Below the pieces are notes generated by a model. It had not been told where the DNA came from and did not search any database. It was given only the letters and a program-made list of their open reading frames with translations. From Promethearchaeota archaeon (lineage in GTDB: Archaea > Asgardarchaeota > Lokiarchaeia > Sigynarchaeales > SOKP01), in the NCBI GenBank assembly GCA_016839905.1, contig JAEOTJ010000179.1:1-17322 (forward strand): a DNA stretch of 17,322 bases. Reading direction: 5' to 3'. Position 1 is the first letter of the stretch. Every line of letters begins with the position of its first letter. A program made the position numbers and the translations under genes. Shown piece after piece: positions 7,796 to 13,946 of this stretch.

Positions 7796-8314
7796 TCATG
7801 CCTTGGCTTTTCTTGTATTATAGCCATTTTTCTGGTTCGTGCTTTCATAATGGTTGATGTAGTGATCTTCGAGCTGTAAGAGTTGTTTCATTGCCTGCTT
7901 GTAGTTTTCTCCCTTTTCCCTCCAGAAATATGGATCGTATAAATCTATACCATGAGTTTCTAAGGTATCAAGCACCGTGAAGTAAAACGAATCTGTTCCG
8001 TGTTTTGCGATCTTCCGGATGAATCGTTCCGCATTAATGATCTTTTCTGGATTGCGTTGTTGCTTGAGTTTAAGTTGTCGTCCCTTGTTCACGTGTTGGC
8101 TAAATCTATCTTGTGAAGTCCAATTTCTTGACCTGCGGTTTTTAGTAACTTGTTGGGAAATTGTTTTTCCGATGTAGACTTTTCCGTTTTTCATGCAAAT
8201 TATCAAGTATATGTATCCAAATGTATTTTCGGAATGGTCTTCTGGATGACACTTGCCCACGAGTTTTTCTATTTTACCGCAGATTTCCAAATCTTCGCAA
8301 TTAGAACATTTCAT
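7796..8314 (-). CDS. GIY-YIG nuclease with N-terminal cysteine cluster
   Basis: A GIY-YIG endonuclease-like protein (172 aa from this start, 187 aa from the upstream ATG at 8359). Numbered on the longer form, the GIY strand is GYIYLI (48-53), the YIG strand is VYIGKT (61-66), the helix arginine is in DRFSQH (84-89), the metal-binding glutamate is in LEDHY (163-167), and NGYN (178-181) closes the fold, so all key positions are kept. Before the domain, C18, C21, C27 and C37 may bind zinc. I prefer the start at 8314 because AAGGGGTG (8323-8330) sits eight bases upstream, whereas 8359 has poor spacing to the nearest purine-rich site. It lies 91-136 bp downstream of rep on the same strand. Roles in this family include homing, resolution and restriction; here a helper nuclease of the replicon is plausible but unproven. 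Confidence 0.85.
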   Translation of the reverse strand: MKCSNCEDLEICGKIEKLVGKCHPEDHSENTFGYIYLIICMKNGKVYIGKTISQQVTKNRRSRNWTSQDRFSQHVNKGRQLKLKQQRNPEKIINAERFIRKIAKHGTDSFYFTVLDTLETHGIDLYDPYFWREKGENYKQAMKQLLQLEDHYINHYESTNQKNGYNTRKAKA

Positions 8315-8315
8315 G

Positions 8316-8369
8316 TCATTTACACCCCTTTTTAGGTCGATTTCCATTAGTTGTGTCATTTTTTTTCAT
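8316..8369 (-). other. Possible 17-codon leader ORF before the GIY-YIG gene
   Basis: GGAGGG (8380-8385) is followed 10 bases later by an ATG (8369) that opens a 17-codon frame, out of phase with the nuclease. It stops at TGA one base before the preferred nuclease ATG at 8314. The second ribosome binding site lies inside this small frame. The layout suggests translational coupling, though the peptide itself is lysine/asparagine rich and may be meaningless. Confidence 0.3.
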
Positions 8370-8450
8370 CTTTTTTCATCCCTCCTTCATTCTTTTAAAT
8401 TTAATAAATTTCCTCATACCTTTTTTTATAGGATTTTTGTAAAGTTTATT

Positions 8451-9398
8451 TCAACCCGTTTTTGTAAGGATTTTGGTAAAGTCATTAAGAAAATGATCGT
8501 GAAAGTCTTGCTCGTATTTCTCCTTAATGCTCCTTGCATCTTTTCTCAGTCTTTCTAGTTGCCTTAATTGATGATGATAAATTATTCTTCTCCTTCCATT
8601 CTTGTCCCTTGTTTTTTCTCTTAATAGCTTTAATTTACTTCCGTGTATCCATCCCCATATGGAATACGCGGGGTAAATTTTTCCGTCTTGCTTCCTCCAC
8701 AAGGTTGCTTTTCGTAGCATGTAATAAAGGGTGTGAAATGTTTCGGTTCTTTTTCCGTGATTTACATAAATCATGTTGGGAAATTGAGATCTGAACTCAT
8801 TGGTGTTCATTAAATAGCCGTATCCCAAGATATGAAAATGGGGGTTTATGACGCGCTCAATGATGGGAATTTCACAGTTACATTCACGGGATTTTTTATT
8901 ACATCCCCGGCAACATTCGGATCGCAAGTGAAATACGATCACTCCCGCCATGAGTCCCATTTTTTTTAATGTGGGATATAACGTCCTGCTCTTGAATTTT
9001 AAAAAATCGTTGTAGGCTTTTAGGTGTTCGAGCATTACTTCTTTCTTGATTAGCATGCTAAAGTGAACCATTTTGGGTAAAAAAATGAAGTGTTGCCTCG
9101 CTTTTTCTTTTAGATTGATCAATCTATGACCTATTTTTTTTGCCCGCCTTGAACACGCGGAAATAAAGCACGCCGAACAGTCCAATTTATTACAATGCAA
9201 GTACTTGTTCCTGTTCCATACTCTTGTATTGCAATACTCGTTATATCGTCCGTCGTATTGGGTTTTTTCATAATTTCCCGATCCGACTTCTATCCATGAT
9301 GCAAGGCGTTCAAATTCAGCTTGGGCAGTTTTATAGCTTTTTTCTACGGTTGTCTTGCTTAACCTTAGAATTTGGTTTCCATTGCTTGCTTTCGACAT
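8451..9398 (-). CDS. HUH rolling-circle replication initiator (Rep)
   Basis: A 315-aa protein with the three-motif order of HUH endonucleases. A motif-1-like hydrophobic strand PKMVHFSMLI (109-118) comes first. The metal-binding HUH motif is H187-F-H189 in NPHFHILGYG. The catalytic tyrosine is probably in LYYMLRK (Y225/Y226, K230). An N-terminal cysteine cluster (C56, C69, C74, C77, C82) and a second one just before the HUH (C162, C163, C166, C173, C175) suggest two zinc-binding elements. The last 55 residues are basic and helical. Rep proteins nick the double-strand origin and stay covalently bound to the 5' end. The ATG at 9398 has GGGGT about 10 bases upstream. The region upstream carries GTANTAC-type repeats. 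One-tyrosine plasmid/virus Rep is my first choice; an IS91/ISCR-like transposase or conjugative relaxase is less likely. Confidence 0.85.
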   Translation of the reverse strand: MSKASNGNQILRLSKTTVEKSYKTAQAEFERLASWIEVGSGNYEKTQYDGRYNEYCNTRVWNRNKYLHCNKLDCSACFISACSRRAKKIGHRLINLKEKARQHFIFLPKMVHFSMLIKKEVMLEHLKAYNDFLKFKSRTLYPTLKKMGLMAGVIVFHLRSECCRGCNKKSRECNCEIPIIERVINPHFHILGYGYLMNTNEFRSQFPNMIYVNHGKRTETFHTLYYMLRKATLWRKQDGKIYPAYSIWGWIHGSKLKLLREKTRDKNGRRRIIYHHQLRQLERLRKDARSIKEKYEQDFHDHFLNDFTKILTKTG

Positions 9399-9480
9399 TT
9401 ATTTTTTACCCCACTTTTTTAGAACTATATGAAAAAAATCATATTTAAACTCCCCCAGTTTTTCATTTGGGGTGCGTTTT

Positions 9481-9564
9481 GTAATACAATTCTAATAAAC
9501 GTGGTATGATTCCCCGATTTGTAGTACTTTTTGGCTAAGCACTTGCTTTAATTGTAATACTATT
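9481..9564. repeat. Degenerate iteron-like repeats upstream of rep
   Basis: Four copies of a GTANTACNATT-like motif lie here: GTAATACAATT (9481), GTGGTATGATT (9501), GTAGTACTTTT (9521) and GTAATACTATT (9554). The first three are spaced 20 bp apart. They resemble the better iterons at 11821-11895 and 13640-13743. Lying about 80-170 bases upstream of the rep start, they could be Rep or repressor binding sites. The 9399-9668 spacer otherwise shows only AT-rich DNA. Confidence 0.5.
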
Positions 9565-9668
9565 CAAGAAAATGAAAAAAAAAAGGTGAAAAAATATAAA
9601 ATCTAGTAATAGCATTTATAATAATATGACAAAATCGTATTTAGATAATAATCATTAAAATCCAAAAA

Positions 9669-11060
9669 ATGTCAAAAGTGAAACTTAAATTAATTAAAAA
9701 ATCCTTGATAATCTTTTTAATCATTTTCCCCTCATATCTTCTTGGAGCCTTGGGTCTCATCATATATTACTTGATTCCACAATTACCCATGACGACATTT
9801 GGATATCCGATGTATATAGAGAACGCTTCATTTAGACATTATAGGGTTCACAATCCTAAAATTCATTTTGGAAATAATAATGAAATCTACATTTCCTTTG
9901 AAGAGTATGGTAAAACTTACGAAGGAATAAAAGTATATGCGAGTAATGATGATGGAAATACGTGGAAAGATATTTCACCTCCCTCAGTTGCGAATGATAA
10001 TAACGATATAACGACATCTTATTCAAAATATGATATAACGGTAAGTAAAAAAGGAGAAATATCAATAATCTATAGTCTTTCAATGACAAAATGGAAGAGT
10101 AAAGATGTGGGTTCTCAAATTAAAAATGATAATATATATTTCATTAAAAAATTGAATAATAATTCTTGGACATCACCTAAAATACTTACTAATAATCATT
10201 ATGCATTTTTTACACACACCTTCATTAACGATACGGCTATTATTATGTCTTATGATTTAAGACTCCCCGATAGAACGTTTTTTATGATAAGCAATGATCT
10301 TGGAGATACATGGAAGAATCAATCCAGTTTTCTTGATTTATCTACAAGGAAATTAATACATCAAGAAAACCAAATCTTATTCTTAAAATATTTGGATTGT
10401 GATGATAGAGGAATTAAATTAATGAAAAGCGATGATTTAGGATTGTCATGGGTTAAAATAAATACCAGTATCTTAGTTAATAGTGATACTTTAACCTTTA
10501 ATCCAAAAGACAAAAAATTATATGATATTTTTATAGAGAAAAATCGAATAAAAATGATTTATAGTGAAGATAATGGAACCACCTGGGAATATTGGGATCC
10601 TGAGGATCTAAAGAATCATCCTCCGGTATATGGTGCTTATATTGGTGGAATTTCTCTCGACTTTTCTTCAGATGGCAAATGCATGATCGCTTATGATTGT
10701 TATTATGCTTATTTATTTTGGACTTATAATGGAATCAATTATTTTATAATAGGGGAAGATATCTGGTTTGAAAAGAATATTTCATTCTTTACACGGTTAT
10801 TTCTGATGACAATGATGATAGGATTGATAATTTTTCTTATATTGTCCATTACAATTAGTTTAGTGTTTAATCATTTAAAGGGAATTAATCCCAAGAAAAA
10901 AGATAAGATTAAACAATTATTACATCCTGAAGTATATACCAAGGAGGAGCTTCTTGATCTCCCAATCCCAAAGAAAATATATATTTTTCAGGGATGTGCA
11001 TTAATCCTTATTTTATATTTATATCAGATCATGATTTTATTAAAATATGGAATGATTTAG
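9669..11060 (+). CDS. Membrane-anchored Asp-box (BNR) beta-propeller protein
   Basis: A 463-aa protein. Residues 12-37 form a signal-anchor helix. The extracellular part contains four Asp-box (BNR) motifs of the S-x-D-x-G-x-T-W type: SNDDGNTW (92-99), SNDLGDTW (208-215), SDDLGLSW (254-261) and SEDNGTTW (299-306). These mark turns of a sialidase-like beta propeller. Two hydrophobic helices follow (about 376-400 and 437-459), with a basic cytoplasmic-looking loop between them. Asp boxes occur in sialidases and in other propellers. I see no catalytic sialidase residues that I can assign, so substrate and enzymatic activity are open. The gene is more AT-rich than rep and the ATPase, more like the chromosome, so it may be a passenger or a host gene. 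Confidence 0.75.
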   Translation: MSKVKLKLIKKSLIIFLIIFPSYLLGALGLIIYYLIPQLPMTTFGYPMYIENASFRHYRVHNPKIHFGNNNEIYISFEEYGKTYEGIKVYASNDDGNTWKDISPPSVANDNNDITTSYSKYDITVSKKGEISIIYSLSMTKWKSKDVGSQIKNDNIYFIKKLNNNSWTSPKILTNNHYAFFTHTFINDTAIIMSYDLRLPDRTFFMISNDLGDTWKNQSSFLDLSTRKLIHQENQILFLKYLDCDDRGIKLMKSDDLGLSWVKINTSILVNSDTLTFNPKDKKLYDIFIEKNRIKMIYSEDNGTTWEYWDPEDLKNHPPVYGAYIGGISLDFSSDGKCMIAYDCYYAYLFWTYNGINYFIIGEDIWFEKNISFFTRLFLMTMMIGLIIFLILSITISLVFNHLKGINPKKKDKIKQLLHPEVYTKEELLDLPIPKKIYIFQGCALILILYLYQIMILLKYGMI

Positions 11061-11099
11061 AATTAAAGCATCACTGACCTAACCTAAATGCATGTTCCT

Positions 11100-11264
11100 T
11101 CAATCTAATATTATATCTATTTCTTGAAAAGGAAATAGGAATTCATCGAGCAAGCTCTTGATCAAATATAAAGGAAACTTGTCATAAGATCCATTAATTT
11201 TTATCAATAAATCTCTAAACTCAGAATCATAATCCTCTTCTATCTCTGTTTTCTGAACATTAAC
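11100..11264 (-). pseudogene. Start-less ORF remnant downstream of the RHH-like gene
   Basis: On the minus strand a 54-codon stretch is open between an in-frame TAA (11265-11267) and TGA (11100-11102). The peptide (VQKTEIEEDYDSEFRDLL and onward) has a protein-like mix of charged and hydrophobic residues, but there is no ATG or GTG near its beginning. It follows the RHH-like gene by 13 bases in a different frame. It may be the decayed end of a second gene of that operon. The other bases between 11061 and 11277 show nothing I recognise. Confidence 0.3.
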
Positions 11265-11277
11265 TTAAGTAAATTTC

Positions 11278-11592
11278 TTATTCTTCCTTGAAATTTTCTT
11301 CCATTTCCTTTACAAAGTTTTTGAGATCTTGCAGGGCATCATCTTCAGTTTCTCTTTCCTCCTTTTCTTCTAACCTTGGTCTTTTTTTTTCCAACACCAT
11401 TTCTCCTACTTTTTTTAAGGTCTCTTCTTGAGGCACTAATTTGATGTCGTAATGATTCGGGTACTTGTCGATCAATTTCTCGATCAATTTCTTGATGTGG
11501 AGCCTGAACCATGCCCGCTTCTTGCTGTCTTCTGGAAGTCTAATCGAGGTTACCCTTGACTTTTCCTTTCCGAATAACCTTTCGCGTGCCAT
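11278..11592 (-). CDS. Probable ribbon-helix-helix DNA-binding protein, 104 aa
   Basis: Residues 13-20 (RVTSIRLP) read as the beta ribbon of an Arc/MetJ/CopG-type fold, followed by two helices (about 21-29 and 31-44) rich in Lys and Arg. The C-terminal half (55-104) is a long charged helix, likely for oligomerisation. The assignment rests on pattern only, so it is moderate. Its promoter region overlaps an iteron-like ATACTACAATT, and the 178-bp repeat plus iterons start 45 bases upstream of its ATG. Such proteins commonly control plasmid copy number or virus genes by binding short tandem repeats. It is the obvious candidate binder of the GTACTACGATT iterons, including autoregulation. Confidence 0.6.
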   Translation of the reverse strand: MARERLFGKEKSRVTSIRLPEDSKKRAWFRLHIKKLIEKLIDKYPNHYDIKLVPQEETLKKVGEMVLEKKRPRLEEKEERETEDDALQDLKNFVKEMEENFKEE

Positions 11593-11625
11593 TTTGAATC
11601 ATTAATCATCTATTATCATCCACCT

Positions 11626-11643
11626 TTATATTATACTACAATT
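11626..11643 (-). promoter_or_regulatory. TATA box with iteron-like half-site for the RHH-like gene
   Basis: On the minus strand, TATAATATAAA (11626-11636) lies about 35 bases before the ATG at 11592, fitting an archaeal TATA box for a nearly leaderless mRNA. Read on the plus strand, ATACTACAATT (11633-11643), a variant of the iteron, overlaps its upstream edge. Binding there would compete with TBP/TFB. Confidence 0.45.
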
Positions 11644-11815
11644 TTTCAAAAAAAAAATGACGCCCGAACATGATTTCTTTCTTTCTTTCTCTTTCTCTTT
11701 TTTACTCTTTCTTTCTCATGATTGGTTCATTAAGGTTCGGAAAGGGCGATCCGAGACGGGGGTTGAAAAAGAAATTGGCTTGTTTAGTCCTCCGTGCCCA
11801 TTGAATTGGATTCAA
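11638..11815. repeat. 178-bp direct repeat, copy 1 (with potential stem-loop)
   Basis: This segment matches 13457-13634 with only four substitutions that I can find (11659, 11779, 11808, 11812) and no gaps, offset 1819 bp. It begins with an A10 run, continues through a 40-base CT-rich tract (11673-11717), and ends in a GC-richer part that can fold. GGGC (11744-11747) can pair with GCCC (11796-11799), and ACGGGGG (11756-11762) with CCTCCGT (11789-11795, one G-T pair). The substitutions fall outside the stems. A 74-codon frame crosses it but its ATG is lost in copy 2, so I do not regard it as coding. A rolling-circle origin or a shared regulatory leader fits better. Confidence 0.85.
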
Positions 11816-11820
11816 GGAAA

Positions 11821-11895
11821 GTATTACGATTCGACCCGAATGTATCGCGATTTTTTTAAAAATGTAGTACGATTCTTTTAAAATATACTACGATT
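11821..11895. repeat. Four iterons following repeat copy 1
   Basis: Motifs GTATTACGATT (11821), GTATCGCGATT (11842), GTAGTACGATT (11864) and ATACTACGATT (11885) are spaced 21, 22 and 21 bp, so each lies on the same face of the helix. They share the invariant CGATT end. The set starts 6 bases after the 178-bp repeat. Confidence 0.75.
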
Positions 11896-11965
11896 TTTAA
11901 ATAATTACTTGAAAAATTTTTTTAGATTTTTCAGAAAGTCTTCACACTTAGACTTCTGTAATTTT

Positions 11966-13360
11966 TTAATGCTTCTTGGCAAGTATAACCGAGAGAATAA
12001 TGACTATTCCAAACAATAGGATTGATCCATAAAATGCAATCAATAAGGATAAATCTAGATCGGGAATCACTTCTTCTTGAGTTACATCATCGTAACCATC
12101 ATCCTCTTCCTCCTTATAAATATCTACATTTGAGGGATTCTTTACAACGCAAGCATCCCCCCATCCATCAGTAAAGCTAAAAGTATGTCCTGTAATATAA
12201 GTGTTTCCAGAGTCATCTAGAGCAATACCATATCCACCATCATGGTTGACTCCGCCCCATGTGACGATCCGTATAGGATTCCCATGACTATTGAATTTTG
12301 CAACGTATGCATCACCATGACTTGACCCAAAGCTATAAGTATATCCTGTAATGTAAATATTTCCCAAACCATCTAAAATAATATCCTTTCCTTGGTCATC
12401 ATCACTTCCACCCCAGGTGATGTTCATTACAGAATTCCCCGAACTGTTAAATTTTGCGATGAACGCATCAGCCTCTCCCGCTCCAAAACTTTCAGTATAT
12501 CCTGTAATATAAATATTTCCCGAATCATTTAAAGCAATACTCTCTCCATAATCTTGATCGTTGCCACCCCAAGTGATGTTCATTATTGAATCCCCTGAAC
12601 TATTGAATTTTGCGATGAAAGCATCCCCCCACCATGTACCATAATCAGTTAATCCAGTAATGTAAATATTTCCCGAATCATCCAATGCAATTCCCTCACC
12701 CCAATCTTTATCGCTACCGCCCCAGGTGATGTTCATTAAGGAATTTCCCGAACTATCAAATTTCGCGATGAAAGCATCTTCCTCTCCCGCTCCAAAGCTA
12801 CTAGTCGATCCTGTAATGTATATATTCCCCGAAACATCAAGTATAATGCCACTTGCACCTTCAATATCGCTACCGCCCCAGGTAATGTTCATTACGGAAT
12901 TTCCCGAACTATCAAATTTCGCGATGAAAGCATCTACCTCTCCCGCACCAAAATTATAAGTCACTCCCGTAATGTAGATATTTCCCAAATCATCTAATAT
13001 AATATCATTTCCATAATCATAATCGCTGCCACCCCAGGTGATATTCCATTGTTGAATCCCCGAACTGTTAAATTTTACAATGAACGCATCATATTCCCCC
13101 TCCCCAAAGCTCCTAGTCTCTCCTGTAATGTAAATATTTCCCGACCCATCTAATGCAATGCTAAATGCTTTATCCCAAACACTACCACCCCAAATGCTAT
13201 AAAAATCTGAATCATCATAGTGTGTTGATGTTCTCATATCCAATGGCTGTTTTATTTCATTTAAAATCGTACCGACCGAATTCCAAGTAATTGAAGCAAG
13301 AATGCCCGAACAGAGTGCGAGTATGAAGCTAAAAACCAATCCATTTTTTAGCCTTTTCAT
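11966..13360 (-). CDS. Surface seven-bladed SBBP-repeat beta-propeller protein with C-terminal anchor
   Basis: A 464-aa secreted protein. A hydrophobic N-terminal signal helix (about 8-27) leads into seven tandem blades (57-410), six of 51-52 residues and a shorter last one. Each follows the pattern WGGSD...SGNIYITG.T..FGAG..DAFIAKF.SSGN, which is the SBBP (seven-bladed propeller) repeat. An acidic stalk (about 414-430, KEEEDDGYDD) and a final TM helix (about 435-460) ending in AKKH anchor it to the membrane. The propeller should face outward and is likely a binding or adhesion module; no enzyme motif is visible. It is flanked by both copies of the 178-bp repeat, so it sits like a passenger between duplicated modules. 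Whether it serves the host or an element (for example as receptor-binding protein) is not decidable here. Confidence 0.85.
   Translation of the reverse strand: MKRLKNGLVFSFILALCSGILASITWNSVGTILNEIKQPLDMRTSTHYDDSDFYSIWGGSVWDKAFSIALDGSGNIYITGETRSFGEGEYDAFIVKFNSSGIQQWNITWGGSDYDYGNDIILDDLGNIYITGVTYNFGAGEVDAFIAKFDSSGNSVMNITWGGSDIEGASGIILDVSGNIYITGSTSSFGAGEEDAFIAKFDSSGNSLMNITWGGSDKDWGEGIALDDSGNIYITGLTDYGTWWGDAFIAKFNSSGDSIMNITWGGNDQDYGESIALNDSGNIYITGYTESFGAGEADAFIAKFNSSGNSVMNITWGGSDDDQGKDIILDGLGNIYITGYTYSFGSSHGDAYVAKFNSHGNPIRIVTWGGVNHDGGYGIALDDSGNTYITGHTFSFTDGWGDACVVKNPSNVDIYKEEEDDGYDDVTQEEVIPDLDLSLLIAFYGSILLFGIVIILSVILAKKH
12131..13192 (-). repeat. Seven tandem blade-encoding repeats (about 156 bp each)
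   Basis: Within the propeller gene, residues 57-410 are encoded by seven units of about 52 codons. Several are nearly identical at DNA level over parts of their length, for example the stretch coding for DAFIAKFDSSGNS. Blades 2, 3 and 5 (residues 109-160, 161-212, 264-315) are the most alike. Such similarity suggests recent duplication or gene conversion among blades. Confidence 0.8.
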
Positions 13361-13428
13361 TTCTTTTCCCTTTTTGGTTTATAGTTTATTATTAAGACAC
13401 ATAGGTATTTAAATGTTCATTCAAAAAA

Positions 13429-13455
13429 ATTCTATAAATAGAATGCATGTAGTAC
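13429..13455 (-). promoter_or_regulatory. Promoter region of the SBBP propeller gene
   Basis: ATTCTATAAATAGAAT (13429-13444) is a palindrome containing a TATA-like core. GTAGTAC (13449-13455), the iteron core, follows directly. The same order, TATA then an iteron-like site then the 178-bp repeat, is seen upstream of the RHH-like gene. It is about 70 bases before the ATG at 13360. Confidence 0.4.
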
Positions 13456-13456
13456 A

Positions 13457-13634
13457 ACAATTTTTCAAAAAAAAAATTACGCCCGAACATGATTTCTTTC
13501 TTTCTTTCTCTTTCTCTTTTTTACTCTTTCTTTCTCATGATTGGTTCATTAAGGTTCGGAAAGGGCGATCCGAGACGGGGGTTGAAAAAGAAATTGGTTT
13601 GTTTAGTCCTCCGTGCCCATTGAATTAGATCCAA
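13457..13634. repeat. 178-bp direct repeat, copy 2
   Basis: Second copy of the module at 11638-11815, in the same orientation. The potential stems are intact: 13563-13566 with 13615-13618, and 13575-13581 with 13608-13614. It lies about 96 bases upstream of the SBBP gene start and is followed by its own set of iterons. The ATG that opens the small frame in copy 1 is ATT here. Confidence 0.85.
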
Positions 13635-13639
13635 TAAAC

Positions 13640-13743
13640 GTACCACGATTTAATTCAAATGTACCACGATTCCTTGCAAATGTACTACGATTCCATGCAA
13701 ATGTACTACGATTTGAATTAAAAGATTTAAAAGTAGTACGATT
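13640..13743. repeat. Iteron array following repeat copy 2 (21-bp period)
   Basis: GTACCACGATT at 13640 and 13661 and GTACTACGATT at 13682 and 13703 are spaced exactly 21 bp. A fifth copy, GTAGTACGATT, follows at 13733. The 21-bp units also share CAAAT at their ends in the first three. This regular array is typical of replication iterons or cooperative operators, and is better preserved than the arrays at 11821 and 9481. Confidence 0.85.
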
Positions 13744-13946
13744 GTTAAGGAATTTCTTGAAGTGAAAATCTTTTTTGAAGTGAAATTTTTTTTTAAGAAT
13801 TGTATTATATTATTATTATTAGAAAGTTATTGAAAAATATTAATTATAAAAAATTATAGCATGATTGTTGTTGTTCATTTATTTTTTTATCAAATAATTT
13901 TAAAAATGGCACCATATTTCGTGAAATTTTTTGAACGTGATCTCTC
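13744..13946. other. AT-rich spacer before argH
   Basis: Contains an 18-bp tandem duplication (TTGAAGTGAAAATCTTTT at 13757 and a variant at 13775) and then plain AT-rich DNA. The right end of the mobile segment probably lies between the last iteron (13743) and this spacer. GTGATC (13937-13942) may be the argH ribosome binding site. Confidence 0.4.

Noticed and set aside
11731..11800. tRNA gene or tRNA-derived att site in the GC-rich part of the repeat
   Set aside because: GGTTCGG looks like a T-arm start but there is no acceptor stem, anticodon arm or matching length.
11657..11881. 74-codon frame within repeat copy 1, with a related frame in copy 2
   Set aside because: The similarity is explained by the DNA repeat; the ATG is ATT in copy 2 and the peptide is a low-complexity translation of the CT tract.
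13640..13743. CRISPR array
   Set aside because: Units are 21 bp with 11-bp conserved cores, far too short for repeat-spacer units, and no cas gene is present; iterons fit.
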